Shown: in pieces, positions 35,201-49,200 of the stretch
Layout of the letters: each line of letters starts with the position of its first letter
Numbering within the stretch: the stretch's first letter is position 1
Assembly: GCA_963580455.1 (NCBI GenBank)
Contig: OY756957.1
Span: 6,267,001 to 6,331,000, forward strand
Length of the DNA stretch: 64,000 nucleotides
Origin: Euonymus europaeus
Lineage: Eukaryota > Streptophyta > Magnoliopsida > Celastrales > Celastraceae
Direction: 5' to 3'
Translations under genes and position numbers: made by a program
The notes under the pieces: model-generated
Databases searched by the model: none
What the model saw: only the letters and a program-made list of their open reading frames with translations
Told to the model about the DNA's origin: nothing

Positions 35201-36652
35201 TATTTTCTTTTGCATTTGTAGTTATAGTTGAAGTGAAGCACATACATTGTGAAACTTTAGCAAAAATGATGCTAAAATAAAGCTGGATGCTTGCTATTCG
35301 TCTCTCGCTCAAAAATAAGAGAAAATTCACAATTCGTTTAAAGAACACTAAATTATTGTTCTCTTATCAATACTGAATTTAATATAAATAAATTTTAATT
35401 TAAAACTAAAAGTCTAAAACACTAAGGAGAAACAACAGATTATGGAAGAGAAGCAACTCTTAAATGACTGCATAAATGGGAATGTTCATGAACTTTTAGC
35501 AAACTTTTCATGAAAACATAATCATTTTTTTTTGTCAATGTATTTTCTAATGTGTTTGTAAATGCATGGTGGAGGCTGGTCATGACGTATAATCAAGCTT
35601 TGTCGAGTTTGTTCCCTGACTCTTCAACGTGGTTGGTCATGAACAAGCAATCGATTTGTTAGTTTGTTAATTGTTCGTGAACATAAAAGAGGTCAACTTT
35701 TCAAGCTGGTCACTTTTAACTTTTTGGACCTTTCAGTGGGCATGGGTATTACTTGTGCTCGCGTAATCGTCGCCAACATTTCTGCCCATTGATGCCTTAC
35801 AACACAATACCAAATCAAATTTATGTCCAATAGGTAGAGAGTAAGAGAGAACTCTCTCCAATTTGAAAACTATGCTCACCACTTCACCAAGTCATGTCTA
35901 GTTGACAGTGTACTTTGCGATGAGATTAATGCAAATTTTCGTCACTGTGAGAGTTGACAAGTTCTAAATCAGTGACTGATGTTTCAATTCATTCAACTCG
36001 GGGTACTCAAGTTTGAATTCTATTTCAATTTTCATCACCGATCAAAGAATCTAGTGCTCAGTCCATTGAGTGAGCAGTAGATTATCTGATGTGGAAATTT
36101 AACCGGACGAAAAATGTTAAATAAGTTGAAAGCTTGCTCATAAGTTGATGGACGTGGTGACATGACACCAATTTAGGCGCACAAAATCCCTCCAAAACCT
36201 GAAAACCACAATACCCTAAGATCCCTTTCACTTTCCTAGTAACCCTAGGAAAATCAAATCCATCTACACTCTCTGCTCTCTCAACTGCGTATACGTCCTC
36301 AGCCTAAATGAAGAACTGAATCTTCAACTTAGATGACTCGGTGACGAAGGAGATGGATATAGGTTAGCGTTTCTTCCACGTTCTCATTGTGAAATCGAGT
36401 GTAGAGAACGAAATATGTGTAGACAAGAGAATGAATTGTTTTTTCTTCGATTTTTGTACGAGGGAATTTGTGGGGTCTCTCTGTATCAAATTAGAAAAGT
36501 AGTGGTCCCTCTGTCTCAAACTAGAAAAGCAGTGGTCTTTCTATGTCTTTGATATGATTTTTTATTCATTGTTTTTGTCGAGTTGTGCATGGATTTTGTT
36601 AGATTGCTAATTAGAACTTTCTTTTTTGGTATAGAGTGAATTTGATTTCTAG
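35201..36652. other. intergenic region; no gene seen
   Basis: AT-rich, with no frame or repeat that I can support. Around 36180-36360 the sequence has a CT-rich leader-like look upstream of the acidic ORF relic. Confidence 0.4.
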
Positions 36653-37168
36653 GTGACCTGTTACAAGGCTCTTACTTTTGAGTTCGCTGCTGCCCATAAG
36701 ATTGACAAAGGCAAAGGGAATCGTGGTGTGCCTGATAGCCAACCAATTGCCACTAATTTGCTGGATGATGAAGATGATGAAGTACTAGATGCTTACATGG
36801 CTGGTTTGGAGGTCCATCACACTAATGATGTCTGGGGGTTCACTGATGATGAAGGGGGGTCCAGTTACGAGAGGGTAGTGATGACTCAGGGGGTCCAGTT
36901 ACGAGGGGGTAGTGATGACTCAAGGGATAGTAGTGATGAATGATATGAAACTGAAGGAGGCAATGATGAAATGGTAGATGCTGAAATGGAGGATGGGGTT
37001 GATGGACAAGCTGAACATGGTGATGAGTCAGAGGATGATATTGAGATTACACATCAATCTGATGATGCTGATATGTTATTTTTCAATTTGACAGTGACGA
37101 GGAAGTTAGGGCTAGTACACAGGCTAATCCTAGGTATAATCAAACCATCTGTGAAAATCGACATGTAG
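36653..37168 (+). pseudogene. acidic ORF relic, possibly MULE (MURA N-terminal) derived
   Basis: Two same-strand ORFs (36653-36943 and 36971-37168) share a highly acidic Asp/Glu/Ser-rich character (LLDDEDDEVLDAYMAGLEVH, WGFTDDEGGSS, EHGDESEDDIEITHQSDDAD), separated by one stop. After 37080 another frame continues FDSDEEVRASTQANPRYN. Acidic low-complexity stretches ending in a DSDEE block are common in the N-terminal part of plant MuDR-type transposase proteins, but no MULE transposase domain follows. It contains a 33-bp tandem duplication (GGGGGTCCAGTTACGAG...). The identification is weak; it may be a fragment of any acidic protein gene. Confidence 0.3.
36855..36920. repeat. 33-bp tandem duplication
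   Basis: The unit starting GGGGGTCCAGTTACGAG and ending GTGATGACTCA occurs twice in tandem with one base difference. It keeps the reading frame of the acidic ORF (11 codons). Confidence 0.9.
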
Positions 37169-38723
37169 TTGTCGAGAATGGGATCTTTCAGGGGTTCCAT
37201 GTACACATTCAGTGGCAGCAATATGATGACTCCACAAGGATGGAGCTCAATATGTGCACTAATTTTATAGGAGATCAACTTATTTGATATGTCAGAGAAG
37301 AACTTGTTGGGATTCGTCAGAGAAGAAGAATTGAGATTTCTTTTGTTCTTATTTTATTTTTCTTAAATCATCTATAATACCAAGTGTCATCGTTTATTGC
37401 TCGAAACCAAACGTCGCCACATCAAATAACACACATTCCTTTTTTAAAATAATAATAATAATAAAATAGTTGATTTTATTGTCACGGTAGATCATTGATT
37501 ATCTGAAAATCATCAAAACCTCTTTGTGAAATAATTTAGATTATTCGGTGACTAATTTGAAGTATTAAAAATTTGAGTTGCTAAATTGTAACACATGACA
37601 TTTGTCAATGATCAAGGTATAATTTGTCCTAATTTTGAGTGAGTAGGATACTATGCTATTCTCTTAACTTATACACCATGACGATGATATTATTGTAGCT
37701 GAATAAAGTACTTTTGAGTTACTGGATTTGTATGATTGATCTTCATCTTGTGGCTCAAATTGTTGGCTGATGTGCAAGGTGTCTTGTCCATGTAATTAAC
37801 CTGCCATTTTATTGGGGTTAAATGTATAATATTTTATATTCTCTTATATGGATAAAAAAAAAGAATGATTTATTACATCTCTATTTTCTATCGCCAAAAA
37901 AAGAAGGGAAATAAAATTAATTTAATAGACTAGTTTACGTTGAAGGATAAAATAAATATTTAACTTATCAATAAGCTAATTAAGCTCTCTCCTCTTCTAC
38001 CCCATAAAAAGTGTGTTGATAAAAAATTAATAAAATCTTCCCCAAATCTCTCTTTATTATTTTCTATACTAAACAAGAAATTGGGAGAAAATCAATTAAT
38101 ATTTCAAACTCATTTTCATTTCCTCCCCTTCCCCAAATCACTCGATCCCTTCCCTTCTCTTCCCCTCTCCAAATTACTCAATCCAAACACCCGCTTGCTC
38201 GAAAGAAATTTGACAAATTCAGAAACATATATTTAGAATTTACAGATATCATATATTTGTACTTTCAAACTGCAGACAAGACCTTCCACACAGGGAAGGG
38301 AGACCGCAGACCAAAAGGGCAGCAGAACTTAAATCAGAAACGAGTGCCATAGTCATGGAGGTGTTGCCTTAACTTCATAGGTTCAATGACATCATCGAAC
38401 CAGAGAGCTGAGGCTTCCTTTGAACAGAAACCAATCTGACCTGACTGATTCGATTTAAGTGCAAATCTTAAAGGCGCATACAGCTGTAGCAACAAGGAAA
38501 GGAAAAATACCACTGCCACATATTCTGTAGTTTCTAAAGCAAGGTGTAGTTGGAACAAAACCCCGTGTAAGAGCCAACAGTGCTTCATATATCACCTGAG
38601 GACAACACCCTTTCCGAAAACCTTGCCCAATAAGGACTTTTTCCTTTCCTTTCATTTCTCGACGTTTTTCCCTCTTGGATCTTGTCAGCTCTCCATCTAT
38701 AATTTCTTTCAATTCTTCGGTTC
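37169..38723. other. intergenic region and 3' UTR of the SMPD4-like gene
   Basis: 37290-38280 is AT-rich without features. Roughly 38300-38723 on the minus strand is transcribed-looking sequence downstream of the SMPD4-like stop. It includes an open frame of 90 codons that begins at an ATGA overlap with that stop (see findings). Confidence 0.4.
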
Positions 38724-41700
38724 TCATTTACGCTCTGTAAAAAACATTCTGATAGCTTTTTTCATTACAATAAAAAACCCAGACAGCAGCAAAATCATCA
38801 CGATCTTCTTCGAAGCTAACATTCTAAGGTTTATTCTCAGACCATGTCTCCGCATTATACTCACTAGAGTTGCACCCATCGTGAGAAACCAAGAACCCAA
38901 AGTATACAACACCATCCACATGGTTTCCATGGATCCATACTCATTGGTGTTAGAGACATCGACATAGGACGATTTGGTGACATCATCACTGCTCTCCACC
39001 TCGTTCAGCCCAAGAATCTCATTCAGCCAAATTGATAACCAGACAAAGAACTTTGCAAGGAAAGCAACTTCATCATCAGAGATGGGGCGCTTCATCCAAT
39101 CCCCCTTGAATCTACTATCAGTGGGCACATGGTTGCCAAGTTTCCTGGGTTTAAATATTTCATCTCGAGGTTGATCGTGTTGTTTCGGCTCGAGTGGACA
39201 AGAAACTGGCTTTAGAGCATATTGACCGAATAAGCGGCCTATTTGCTCTTTCAGTGAATCAACGCACTGAAGGGCCTTTGAAGGATTATCATCAGAATTT
39301 GCTTGTAGCTCAGCTTCCGCACGCAGTAGAAACAACTGTCATAACAAAATCATGGTCAGTGACAGAGGAAGATCATATGAATCCACATCAACATAAAGCA
39401 ACAGGAAGTAACTATGCGAATTGAAACTGTAACCACCTGAAGAAGCTGCTGTCCACCGTCTTCTCCATTGCTAAAAAGTCGTAGGTCTTTGTTCCAATTC
39501 TCGTGCAAGAAAGATCCATCAGCATCACTCTCACACAAACCATCCTCCCAGTCCTGCCATAGCAGGAAAAAGATCAATGAGGTGAAACTTAAGAAAAGAT
39601 TGATGGAGTGAAACACAAAATAAAGCATTCAACCCACATGTTTCCATTATAAATGAAAGACAATAATTGCAGAGAGCAAGAATCATGTTGGGGAACATCA
39701 AATACAGAAAAACAACACAAATAAAAACAAGGAGTATAAATTCTTGAATAAATTTTACAGAGAAGCAGTACAAGCATTAAGGTAAATAAGGATGAAAAAT
39801 ACCTGCAACTGTTCACGAATCAAAGGAACAAAGCCGCATAAGCTATTAAGTGTCGGCTTTGCAGATGTAACTTGTTTGGAATAAAAAACAATTTCTATAT
39901 TCCTTACAAGGTCAACCAGTTCTTCAGATGAAGTCAATATGTTTATAATCTGTGGAAGAAAAAAAAGTAATGATTAAACAATATGCTAAAGGTAAAAACA
40001 GAGAACCGAAATTTACATCCAAACTTTGGCTCTTTCCAGCATTAAGATGCTTGAAAGCCAATGCCAACCAATCAAAAGCCACCTAACTCAAATTTTAATC
40101 AGTTACAGTGAGCAAACTCTATCTTGGTATCCATCTTAGATATGATGAGCAAAACATCGGTAAGATAGATCCCTCAAAATAATTTATTTTCAACCCTCAT
40201 TTCAATCTAGTAAAGCCTGCAAAGTGAGATTGTGTTGCTAGGCTTTTTGAGTGAAAATCTTGAACTGTATATTGCACAAAAGTTAAAACGAACACAAAAA
40301 GGATGACTATATAAGAAATTTCAGAATCAAACGGCTGTGGCCTATTGGAGAGCCAAGCCAAATACCTCTTAATTTCTAATCTCATGTCAGTGAAGCGACT
40401 ACGAACATACTCTTCCTTAAAGAATAATGAAGCTGGTTATTCACATACAACATGCTAAAACAGAATTAATTGAACATCAAAACTTACTGCGCACCACATA
40501 ACTTTGAATGCCTTAGATCTAGAATTCACACCTTAATTACTCTCTAACATGAATCCTAGAGTAGAGTGTCATGGAGCCTCATGAAACCCAAATTCTAGAA
40601 AAACAGAGTCGAATATCTAACATGACTTACATATGTTAAAAGGTACAGAATGCTAAGAAGACGACTGGAACTGGGACATGAAAGACATTGTAAGACATTG
40701 CAAGAGTATTTAAACATATTCATGTTTATAGAAGGTATGTTCCAGGCATTGTGAGTTTATAGAAGCAGGCATAATTCGGTGCTGTGCATGCATCTCTACA
40801 TACAAGAGGCATAAGCAGGGAAAAACCTGAGCTAATATAATAAATCCAGCAATCAAAGTAAAGCTGAGACGGGAGCCTAATAGCAAATCCAGGTCTAAGC
40901 AAATTAATATGGTTGATTCCAGAATTTGAACTAATCATTAGATAGATCTATTTCAGCCAGCTTGATAAAGCATCCAATTTCCATCAGTCAATAATTGGAG
41001 GTATTTAACTATTTAAGGTTGTTAATTTCTACCAAACCACTACAGCTCATTCCAAAAAAAAAACCTTTAAAAGAAAGGGACAAGAAATGAAGAAAGCATC
41101 TAATAAATTTAAATTTCGGCCAGCATCTAAAAACACCTATTAAAAAAGATAAGAGGTGCATGAAAACTGTCCTTCAACAAAAACAAACAAAATAGATATA
41201 TCATAACAAAGGTAAAAATAAAGTCGTTATATGGCAGTGGAAGTTTCAAAAGATAAGTAATTGTTGCCACACGAGAAGAATGCTACGTATGACTACATAT
41301 AAAAATGAATACAAAAGTCTAGAGAATGGTACGAAAAGTATATGATAATGAAATTGTTCCACTCGCTCGGGGTCATACAACTACACAAGCTTTCACTAAG
41401 ACACTAACAACGATAATCATAGGTTTCATAGGGGGCAAAATTATCAAAAGCATTTTGTAGGAATGATTGACTGCATAGGACCCAAAACTTATTTTTCTCA
41501 ACTAGAAGAATTTAAATCTTGAATCAAATTATGAAATCCAAACAAGACATACTTCAGAACTGAGTACCAAACTGAAAACTGAGTATTTAATAGCAATTCG
41601 TAGTCCATAACAAGTCCAAAGAATAAATAAATAAATGACACATTAGTTACATTCAAAAGGTCCAGTACAAAATACTCCATCCAATAAAAATAGGAAAAGT

Positions 41701-43799
41701 CATGACCAACTTGGTCATGAAGCTTGTTTGTCCTTGATTCATATTAGAAGCTCGGCCTTAAAGTTTGATAACAATTCTAGGTCCAACCTTCCCAAAAACT
41801 CATATTACCTTCCAAATATACATGATAGGTTTAAATTCCTCGAGAGTGCGCAAGGATCCTAACTTTCCCTATAACAAAAATTTGCGTGTATCAGTTGAAG
41901 CCTTGACCCTTGCAAAGGTCTTCTCTATGATGTAATAACAACAGCTTCACAGCTGCATCAAATACATTGTCATCCTATATAAAACTAACCAAGGATACGT
42001 ATCTATAAAAACCTGAACATACATTTTATTCGTTTGGAAAAAATTATTATATCTATTAGGAAAGAACGGCCATGCACCAAACAAATAATTCATTATTCAT
42101 GATGCAAGACTATATAGCCAAAAGTGGCTTGGGATTGGGAAATATGAGTTCAGATGAATAGATGCAATGACACTTCGGTTGCAAGGCTTGCTGTTAAAAG
42201 ATCTAGCAACAAAGTGCACTAAGAATTCACAAAAAAAAAAATGAAAAATCATGCGCAACAAAAGATACTTAGATAAAGTAGATTTGAAATGAACAAGACA
42301 CAAACCTTTGATACCATTTGGACTATCACTTCAGGATCAGTGTGAAGAAACTTGTGTGCAAAACCAATGAAATGCATAACCAAGGAGCTGTAATACAAAT
42401 AGTTACACAAAACATAGCCCTTCCAAGACGGTGAATAACCAGTTGCCTGAGGCTGACTTTCCTCCTTGCTCACATTCTTCCCTGATCCATCTACAATAGC
42501 ATCAAGCTCTGCAAATTCATTGGGCTGAATCATCCAAGGCTGCATATAAGTGGTCCAGACTGAAAAAACCTGAGACACATTCTTGATTGAAGCTCCCAAC
42601 GGACAAAACAAGAATGTCCTCAATATGTACCTATACAACGGCCTTTGTAACCAAGAATTCCAAGAACTAACAACCTGCAGTGCATTAGCTACAGACCCAA
42701 CATCTCTCACGTTATCCGATGAACTTGAAACCCTCCATCTAGTAAAATCAACAATCTCACAACCGTTAGACACAGCAATAGCAGCACTCATATTCAAGTA
42801 CTTCACAAACAAGTTCACCACTTCACCCAGTCCAGAAGTTGGTGGGGTCTCACCCAACACCGATTGCAATTGAACCAAAATGGCTGTTGATTTGCACGCA
42901 TTCTTTGGCAACGGTGAGAAATCATTATCCACCAGCCAATAATTGATTAGCGTATTGATGACAAATTCCGCTTTCAAGATGATAGAACCATCATATCCAA
43001 AATCGAAGTGCAAATGTGAACTACGGTAAGGTTGGAGTGCACTTAAATCATATACAGGCACAAAAGCATGCATATAGGCATATAAAAGCCGTGCATACAA
43101 ATCACACTCCATTTTTTTGTCTGATTCTCGTCTAATGCTTGAAAAACCTGGAATCGAATCCGTCCATCTCTCTAACCTGAATCTTTTTCTTCTCTTCGTT
43201 GATTCTTTATTCAAATTCTCACCATCACCTCTACAAATAGGGTAGTACGCGAACCAGAACATGTAATATTCAAAAACGTTTAACTGAATTTGACAAAAAG
43301 AGCCCTTAATTGAGTCCACTTTCACTCTACCTTTGAAAAGAGGACACAGGTCAGATAAAAGGCCGCAGTCCTTATCGCTGGAGAGCATGTAGCGAGACCA
43401 TTCCGGCAACCGTTCGATTGGGAAAACGTATCGGACAAGGGACAGACGATCAACGGCAGAGATTGCATTGAATAAGACGCCGTTCGGAGCAAGAAGAAAG
43501 AAAACCTTGGCGGCGAGATCAGAATCGTTGTGGTGGAGGACAGTGTCGATCCAGCCCTGGGACTGGTGGGGACCGCCGGAAGCTGACGTGGCTTCATCGA
43601 AGCCGTAGAGCTTGCAGATAAGTGTAGGGAAGGTCAGGGAAAAGAAGTGACGAGACTGATCGGGTGTGTGTGAATGCAGAAACGATTCGATGGAGGCGCA
43701 GGTGGAGATGATATGAGCAGGGGTGGAGGCGGCGATGATTGCGGCGGCGAGGTCTTGGGATTTGGAGAGGGAATCGACGGTGTACGAGTGCGAGAGCAT
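38724..43799 (-). CDS. SMPD4-like (neutral sphingomyelinase-3 family) membrane protein, 4 exons
   Basis: Predicted join on the minus strand, given low to high: 38724-39335, 39437-39553, 39803-39949, 42306-43799. This is 2370 nt, 789 residues, with every intron in phase 0. Exon 1 (498 codons) carries the family core, e.g. SIESFLHSHTPDQSRHFFSL, ICKLYGF, LAAKVFFLLAPNGVLFNAIS, FEYYMFWFAYYPICR and YLYYSSLVMHFIGFAHKFLH. Near the C-terminus are two hydrophobic segments (about residues 725-746 and 763-777), consistent with tail membrane anchors. In animals SMPD4 localises to the ER/nuclear envelope and associates with nuclear pores, and its sphingomyelinase activity is debated; plants lack sphingomyelin, so its substrate in plants is unknown. 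Intron 1 is unusually long (2.36 kb). The start at 43799 is the first ATG after a GA-repeat leader. Confidence 0.85.
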
Positions 43800-43875
43800 G
43801 GTGAAGGAGATTGTAGGGGATAGCTAGGGTTTTGCAGGCAGAGGCAGACTGAGAGAGAGAGAGAGAGCGAGTATT
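43800..43875 (-). promoter_or_regulatory. CT-repeat 5' leader of the SMPD4-like gene
   Basis: On the minus strand a (CT)n run at about 43851-43868 lies 50-70 bases upstream of the ATG. Such CT-rich leaders are common at plant transcription starts. Upstream (43880-44220) the DNA is GC-richer than its surroundings, consistent with a promoter. Confidence 0.45.
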
Positions 43876-45357
43876 TAGTTCGCATTGAAAGATTTTAAAG
43901 AGAGAGGGCAAATGGCGGGTCTTTGGGAGGGGAGGGAGGCAGGGTTGTGTACGTGGCGACAGATTAAGAGCCTATTCTGGTGACGATGGGGTCCACGTGA
44001 TTTGCTCAAGGTCATCCGCGGAGCGAATGGGGGCCCGCAGTGAAAACCGTAGATGATCCCTACAAGCCGTTGGATCTGTTTTTTCGAATTCAAAAAGCAT
44101 GAATCCCATAGCTCTCAAATATATCCAATGGCTCTGCAGGAAACCGCAGGGACCTCGAACCGATTCCGGAGTCCTGACGTGATTTTGATTGGAAAGGGCG
44201 GGAATTATCTGGAGTGCCACGTCAGCTAGGCCTTTCTTTTATTTGGGATGGGTTATTGAAATCATGAAATCCTATCACATCTCCAGATTTAAATTATTGT
44301 GAGATATTACAATATTATCACCAATGCTTATTATTTTACAATCAAAATGTGCCTTTCTTTTGGACAAATGTTTATTTTATTATTAATTATTATTATTATT
44401 TTGTTTCCTTTCTTCTTTGAACGTCTTGACATTTGACAACAGCTCGGTAAAAAATGCCATAGATTGTAAACTTTTGTTTCCAATTTGTTCTTCCACGTTG
44501 GACATACATATAGGTAGATTTCACAAACTCGTCGAGATAATTCCTTTGCCAAAGCCAGGAATATGATAGGGCGTCTCCGTAATACATGTGTAATCTCGTT
44601 AATTATCTCATACATTTATATAGCTGACACTAATTATCTTAATGATTCATAGCAGACAAATACGTATCTTAATGATTCAAATAGAAATTGAACCTCCCAT
44701 TACGGTAGAAGTTATGCAACATTGTTTTTATAAATAATAATATCACTTGAAAAATGGGGCACTTGAAAATGACCCGGTAAATTTTGGAGTGTGCAGAAAA
44801 GTAATTTGAAAAAATTGTATTGAAAAATGTGTAAAATTGTATGAAAAAAGTGAAATATGGTAGAAAAGTATGAGAGAAATGGTGTTGATATTTGATATTT
44901 AGAGTGTTTGTGAACAAAAATTGATAAAAATTGTATTGAAATATGTGTTTTGTAGATATAACTGTATTGAAAGTCGTGTATTACTTTAATAAAAATGGGA
45001 CTGCGTTGAAAAATTTGGAAAGGACACCATTAGAGATGCTCTAACTTCATTTCTTTGCAGCTTCGAGTTCTAAATGTTGGGCTAAGTCCAACATGCATAA
45101 TATGGGCCTTGAAGTTGTTCCAAGTCTCATATTTACCCATTATATCTGGGCTTTGCTTATCCCAAGTCGGCAAGTCCCAACAATGCCGAAGTTTCACCCA
45201 TTTAAGCAATCACAATTCACAGGCAATTTGTGGCCCAGTGAAAATTAAAATCTGTACGTATACAATGATTTCCCTGGTGTTCCCTAAAGTTGGGCACATG
45301 CTACAAGTGCTTTTCAAAGGATGCCAATAACGATGGATGAAAACTACATTGATGGCT

Positions 45358-45451
45358 GATTCCTGGTTAGGGGTGGCAAAATTTACCCACCTCGCATCTC
45401 TCATGATTCCTGGTTAGGGGTGACAAAATTTACCCACCTCGCATCTCTCAT
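45358..45451. repeat. 47-bp tandem duplication
   Basis: The unit starting GATTCCTGGTTAGGGGTG and ending CGCATCTCTCAT occurs twice (45358 and 45405) with a single base difference. Confidence 0.9.
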
Positions 45452-45869
45452 CCCCATTCTTTAGCGGGGCAGGGGCAAGGACCCAAAGAAGCAGACAAAA
45501 ACCCATGTAGGGTCACAAACCAAGCCAGCAAACCAAATAATTAAATTTGTATTTTAATCAATGTTAAAAAAAATCAACAACAAAAAAATGAGAATTCTAA
45601 ATTGTTTGAGGTAAACTCAAAATTAATTTTCTATATCTTTCACGATTATTTTTATTTTTTTCATTTAAAACAATAAACACATTGTTGGATCACTATTACT
45701 TTGTTTGGTAGATAATATATATGACAGAATATAAGTTGATGTGCAGAGAGAAGCTAAGTTTATAAGCTATAAATACTTCACAATTATAATTTTTTGTTTA
45801 AAAAAATAGTCTCCAAACTGGATAGAGCGATGGTTGCTGTAGTTTTACACTTTCACCTATAGCAGCCCC

Positions 45870-46226
45870 CAGGGGCGGAGGCACGTGAAAAGAAAGGGGG
45901 ACAATTATTGATATTTTCTTTTTAAAAATATCTATCTACTATAAATTATTTTATAACTATGTCCCCTTTAAAATATATTTTTCCCAACCAACCATTCTTT
46001 TTTTCCCAACCAACCATTCTTTTTTCCCATATTTTCATGAGCCAATTTAGTGGGTCTGAGCCATATTTATGCACATGAGTATATTACAAGTCATGACTCA
46101 TAAACTTTTACGACCCAACATGTATTTTTAGCTATAATCATATTTAACCCAAAAAAAAAAAACGCTGCCCCCAAACTCTCGCAAAATTTTATTGCCCCAT
46201 TTGTCTCGAATCTCGGCTCCGCCCTG
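45870..46226. mobile_element. hAT-like non-autonomous element, ~357 bp
   Basis: The left end CAGGGGCGGAG and right end CTCCGCCCTG are inverted, and inner arms share GGGGGCA/TGCCCCC-type sequence. The CAGGGGCGGA start is typical of plant hAT-like elements. No clear 8-bp target duplication is visible, so the boundaries are approximate. Confidence 0.5.
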
Positions 46227-49200
46227 CACCCAAAAATGATATCCTCCCTCATCACATACCTTACGTGGTCCAGTACCCTAAAGCATGCATTGCTTATTTG
46301 GTTGTGGTGCAACGTGGTCCTATAGGGCTCATGCTACCGTGAACGTAAATATCTCGACCAGATTGATCATGATGGCTAGCTAGCTTGTCATGGAACACAA
46401 ATGTCAACCACAAAAAACAACATTATCTTTGGATCTCACTGTACACAGTAGTCCTTGCTGACTTTGTAGTTGCCTTTGTAGCTTTATTCCTGATGACAGG
46501 AGTGTATAAATCATGATGGTTTCGCTTCTACTACCTCTCTTATATAATTATATATATATAGATACATATTCTGTGTGATATCCCGCAGGTAAAATTAGGT
46601 GCACTATAACACACCTGCCATTGGATTGATGTCAGCTGCAGGCCCCTCACCTGCACTATAACACACCTGCCATTGGATGAAGGAGGATCCTGCATATAAT
46701 TTTCGTGGGGGATAGCACACCTGATCAATGTTTATATATATATATATTAGATAAGTTTGGATATATTGAAAATATCTCTTACATATATAGTATAGTACAA
46801 TTTGATAATCCACATGTAATGATTATCCACTACCATATAAATTCAACACAATCACTCTCAAAGCCCATATTTTATCATGCTGTCAAATAGCTGGTATCAC
46901 GTAATTGTCCGTAATATTAATATAGGACTATAGGAGTGCATGTATGCGTGACAGCTAAATATGTAACAATAGGTATGAGATTAAATATCTTTATATATCT
47001 ATAAAAGTTTTATCCCCATTCCCAACTACGTGTAATTGTCTCTCAACAATTAATGTCGACTCAATTCGATCACTGCGAATTAAAGTGAGGTATCTTTCTG
47101 TTTCCCATAGACATAGACCAATTAATTATTACATAATTTCTTTTTATACCGGGAATATTCAACACAAATACCGAGGCTCAATGGGTCATTGGACTACACA
47201 AAGGGAGAGAGTACTCTCCCTTTTACAACTCTCATCATAATGATGATAAATCTCACTCAAATTGATAGTTAGAAAGAGAGACTCGAACATAAGATCTTTC
47301 ACTCCTTACACAGTAGAAAGACCAACCAGGCTATCACCGGTCGGTAAATATTCAATAATTATATATAAAGCTTTGATATATTTTTAATAAATATTAATAT
47401 ATTATATATACGTGGACCTAATTAACTATATATTGACAAACATAAAATAATGTACACATATCTAGTGAGACTTGAAACCTGATCTTTTTTCCACTTTGAG
47501 AAAGATAGATATTTATACGTTTTAGAAAATGGAATGTTATGGAGTGCTATTTTATTTTTATCATTTTCCAAAATCATGACCAACTATTGCTTTTCCAAAA
47601 GTAATTCCATTTCCTTTTTGGGGCTCTTAGTCAAGACCTTCATGCATCTCGTCGACATCCAAGAAAAATAAAAAAATCCCAAAAGAAGAAACTCAAGGCA
47701 TCTAACTACATAAGTCGGGGAAAAAAAGAGTCGCATTTTTAGTTCGGTGAAAGTTAAGTGACGTGATCTATGAACTTGACCTAATATCATAATACTTCAA
47801 GCGTCTTTTAAAAATAAAACTGTGCGAGCCTTAAATTTGAAATCGACAATACCTCAAATAGAGTGGAGCAAAATTATTTTTCATGTTCTTCTTTTAATTT
47901 TCTCCCTATTTACTTATTCTAATCTTCGTTGGTTCGAACCCATAATCTTAATTTTAATCACGAAACGAGTATTGTTTTCCTTCGAACTCAAGATTCTAGC
48001 AATATTTTCCATATAATATTATATAAGTACAAATATATATTGACAAATCAATTAAGTGGGATCAAGATCTAAAGCATGAAATTCAAATTATAATAAATAA
48101 TGTAGAGGGAATTTGATTATGAACTCGAAATGCTTAATTATGATAAAGAAAGTTATGCGTTAATTATGTTAATATTGAGTGGTGTACGTACTTGCGTGTT
48201 TAGGATCTCATACTGAGGGATGGAAATATATTATTCCTTTTGTAGGGGTACAAACCATGACAAGTGGTGCTTGATGGATGCAATTATTTGGAATACAATG
48301 AGAATAGTTTGAAGTTAGAAATTTAGAATGCGGCTGGCTGGGCCTAGGGATCTTCATTCCACTTTCGATTCGATTTTTAATTAAAATCAAAATTATTTGA
48401 ATTGATTTAATTATGATATTTTATAATTAATAATCGAAAAATACATGTCGTATAATCAAATAAAAAATCGTCTTTTTTTAATTCGATTTTCGATTTCATG
48501 TATAGTTGGTGGCTGTACATGTTTTTTTTTTATATAATTAGTCAAAATAATCTTATTGAAAAAATGATAAGAATTTAGGAGATGAAAATATCTAAGTCAC
48601 AATCAAAGACAAAAACATGCCTTCACACTTCCGACAAAGTGCAGAGGGATTGAGGAGAATTAAGCCGATGAAATGCCGAAGGAGGAGAATGAGTACAAAT
48701 ACTATTTCAACCCTAATGTGAAATTGAAAATTGTATTTGTGTCTAAAATTTATATTTTTTAGTCTTAATTATTTGAATAATTAATATATAAAATAAAAAA
48801 TTTATTTGGTTTATTCGGTTAAATCCTATAACTGAATCTGAAAAAAATAAATAAATTCATAACCGAATCCAAAACAATGAATCGAAAATTGAAACTAAAA
48901 AATCAAATAACCACGGTTCATCGATTGGGGATCGGATTTGGACACTCTTAGGGACTCCTATAATGTTAGTACAATAACTCTCCTTGTAGTAGCAATTTGA
49001 GATAAAAATAAACATATAGTATTCAGCCAAATGAATTCAATAATGTATTTTTTGTTCGAATAAATATCAGATGCAACATAAAAGTTACATGCATGATAAT
49101 TTTAAACCATTTGATATTAACTTAAAACATACATTTGTTATTTCTATCGCAATGAATTTAAATTTCATTTCGACCAAAAAAAATATCATTCCACTCGTTA

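Noticed and set aside
43972..44220. 82-codon minus ORF upstream of the SMPD4-like start
   Set aside because: It falls in the promoter region; no in-phase splice connects it to the CDS and no family is recognised.
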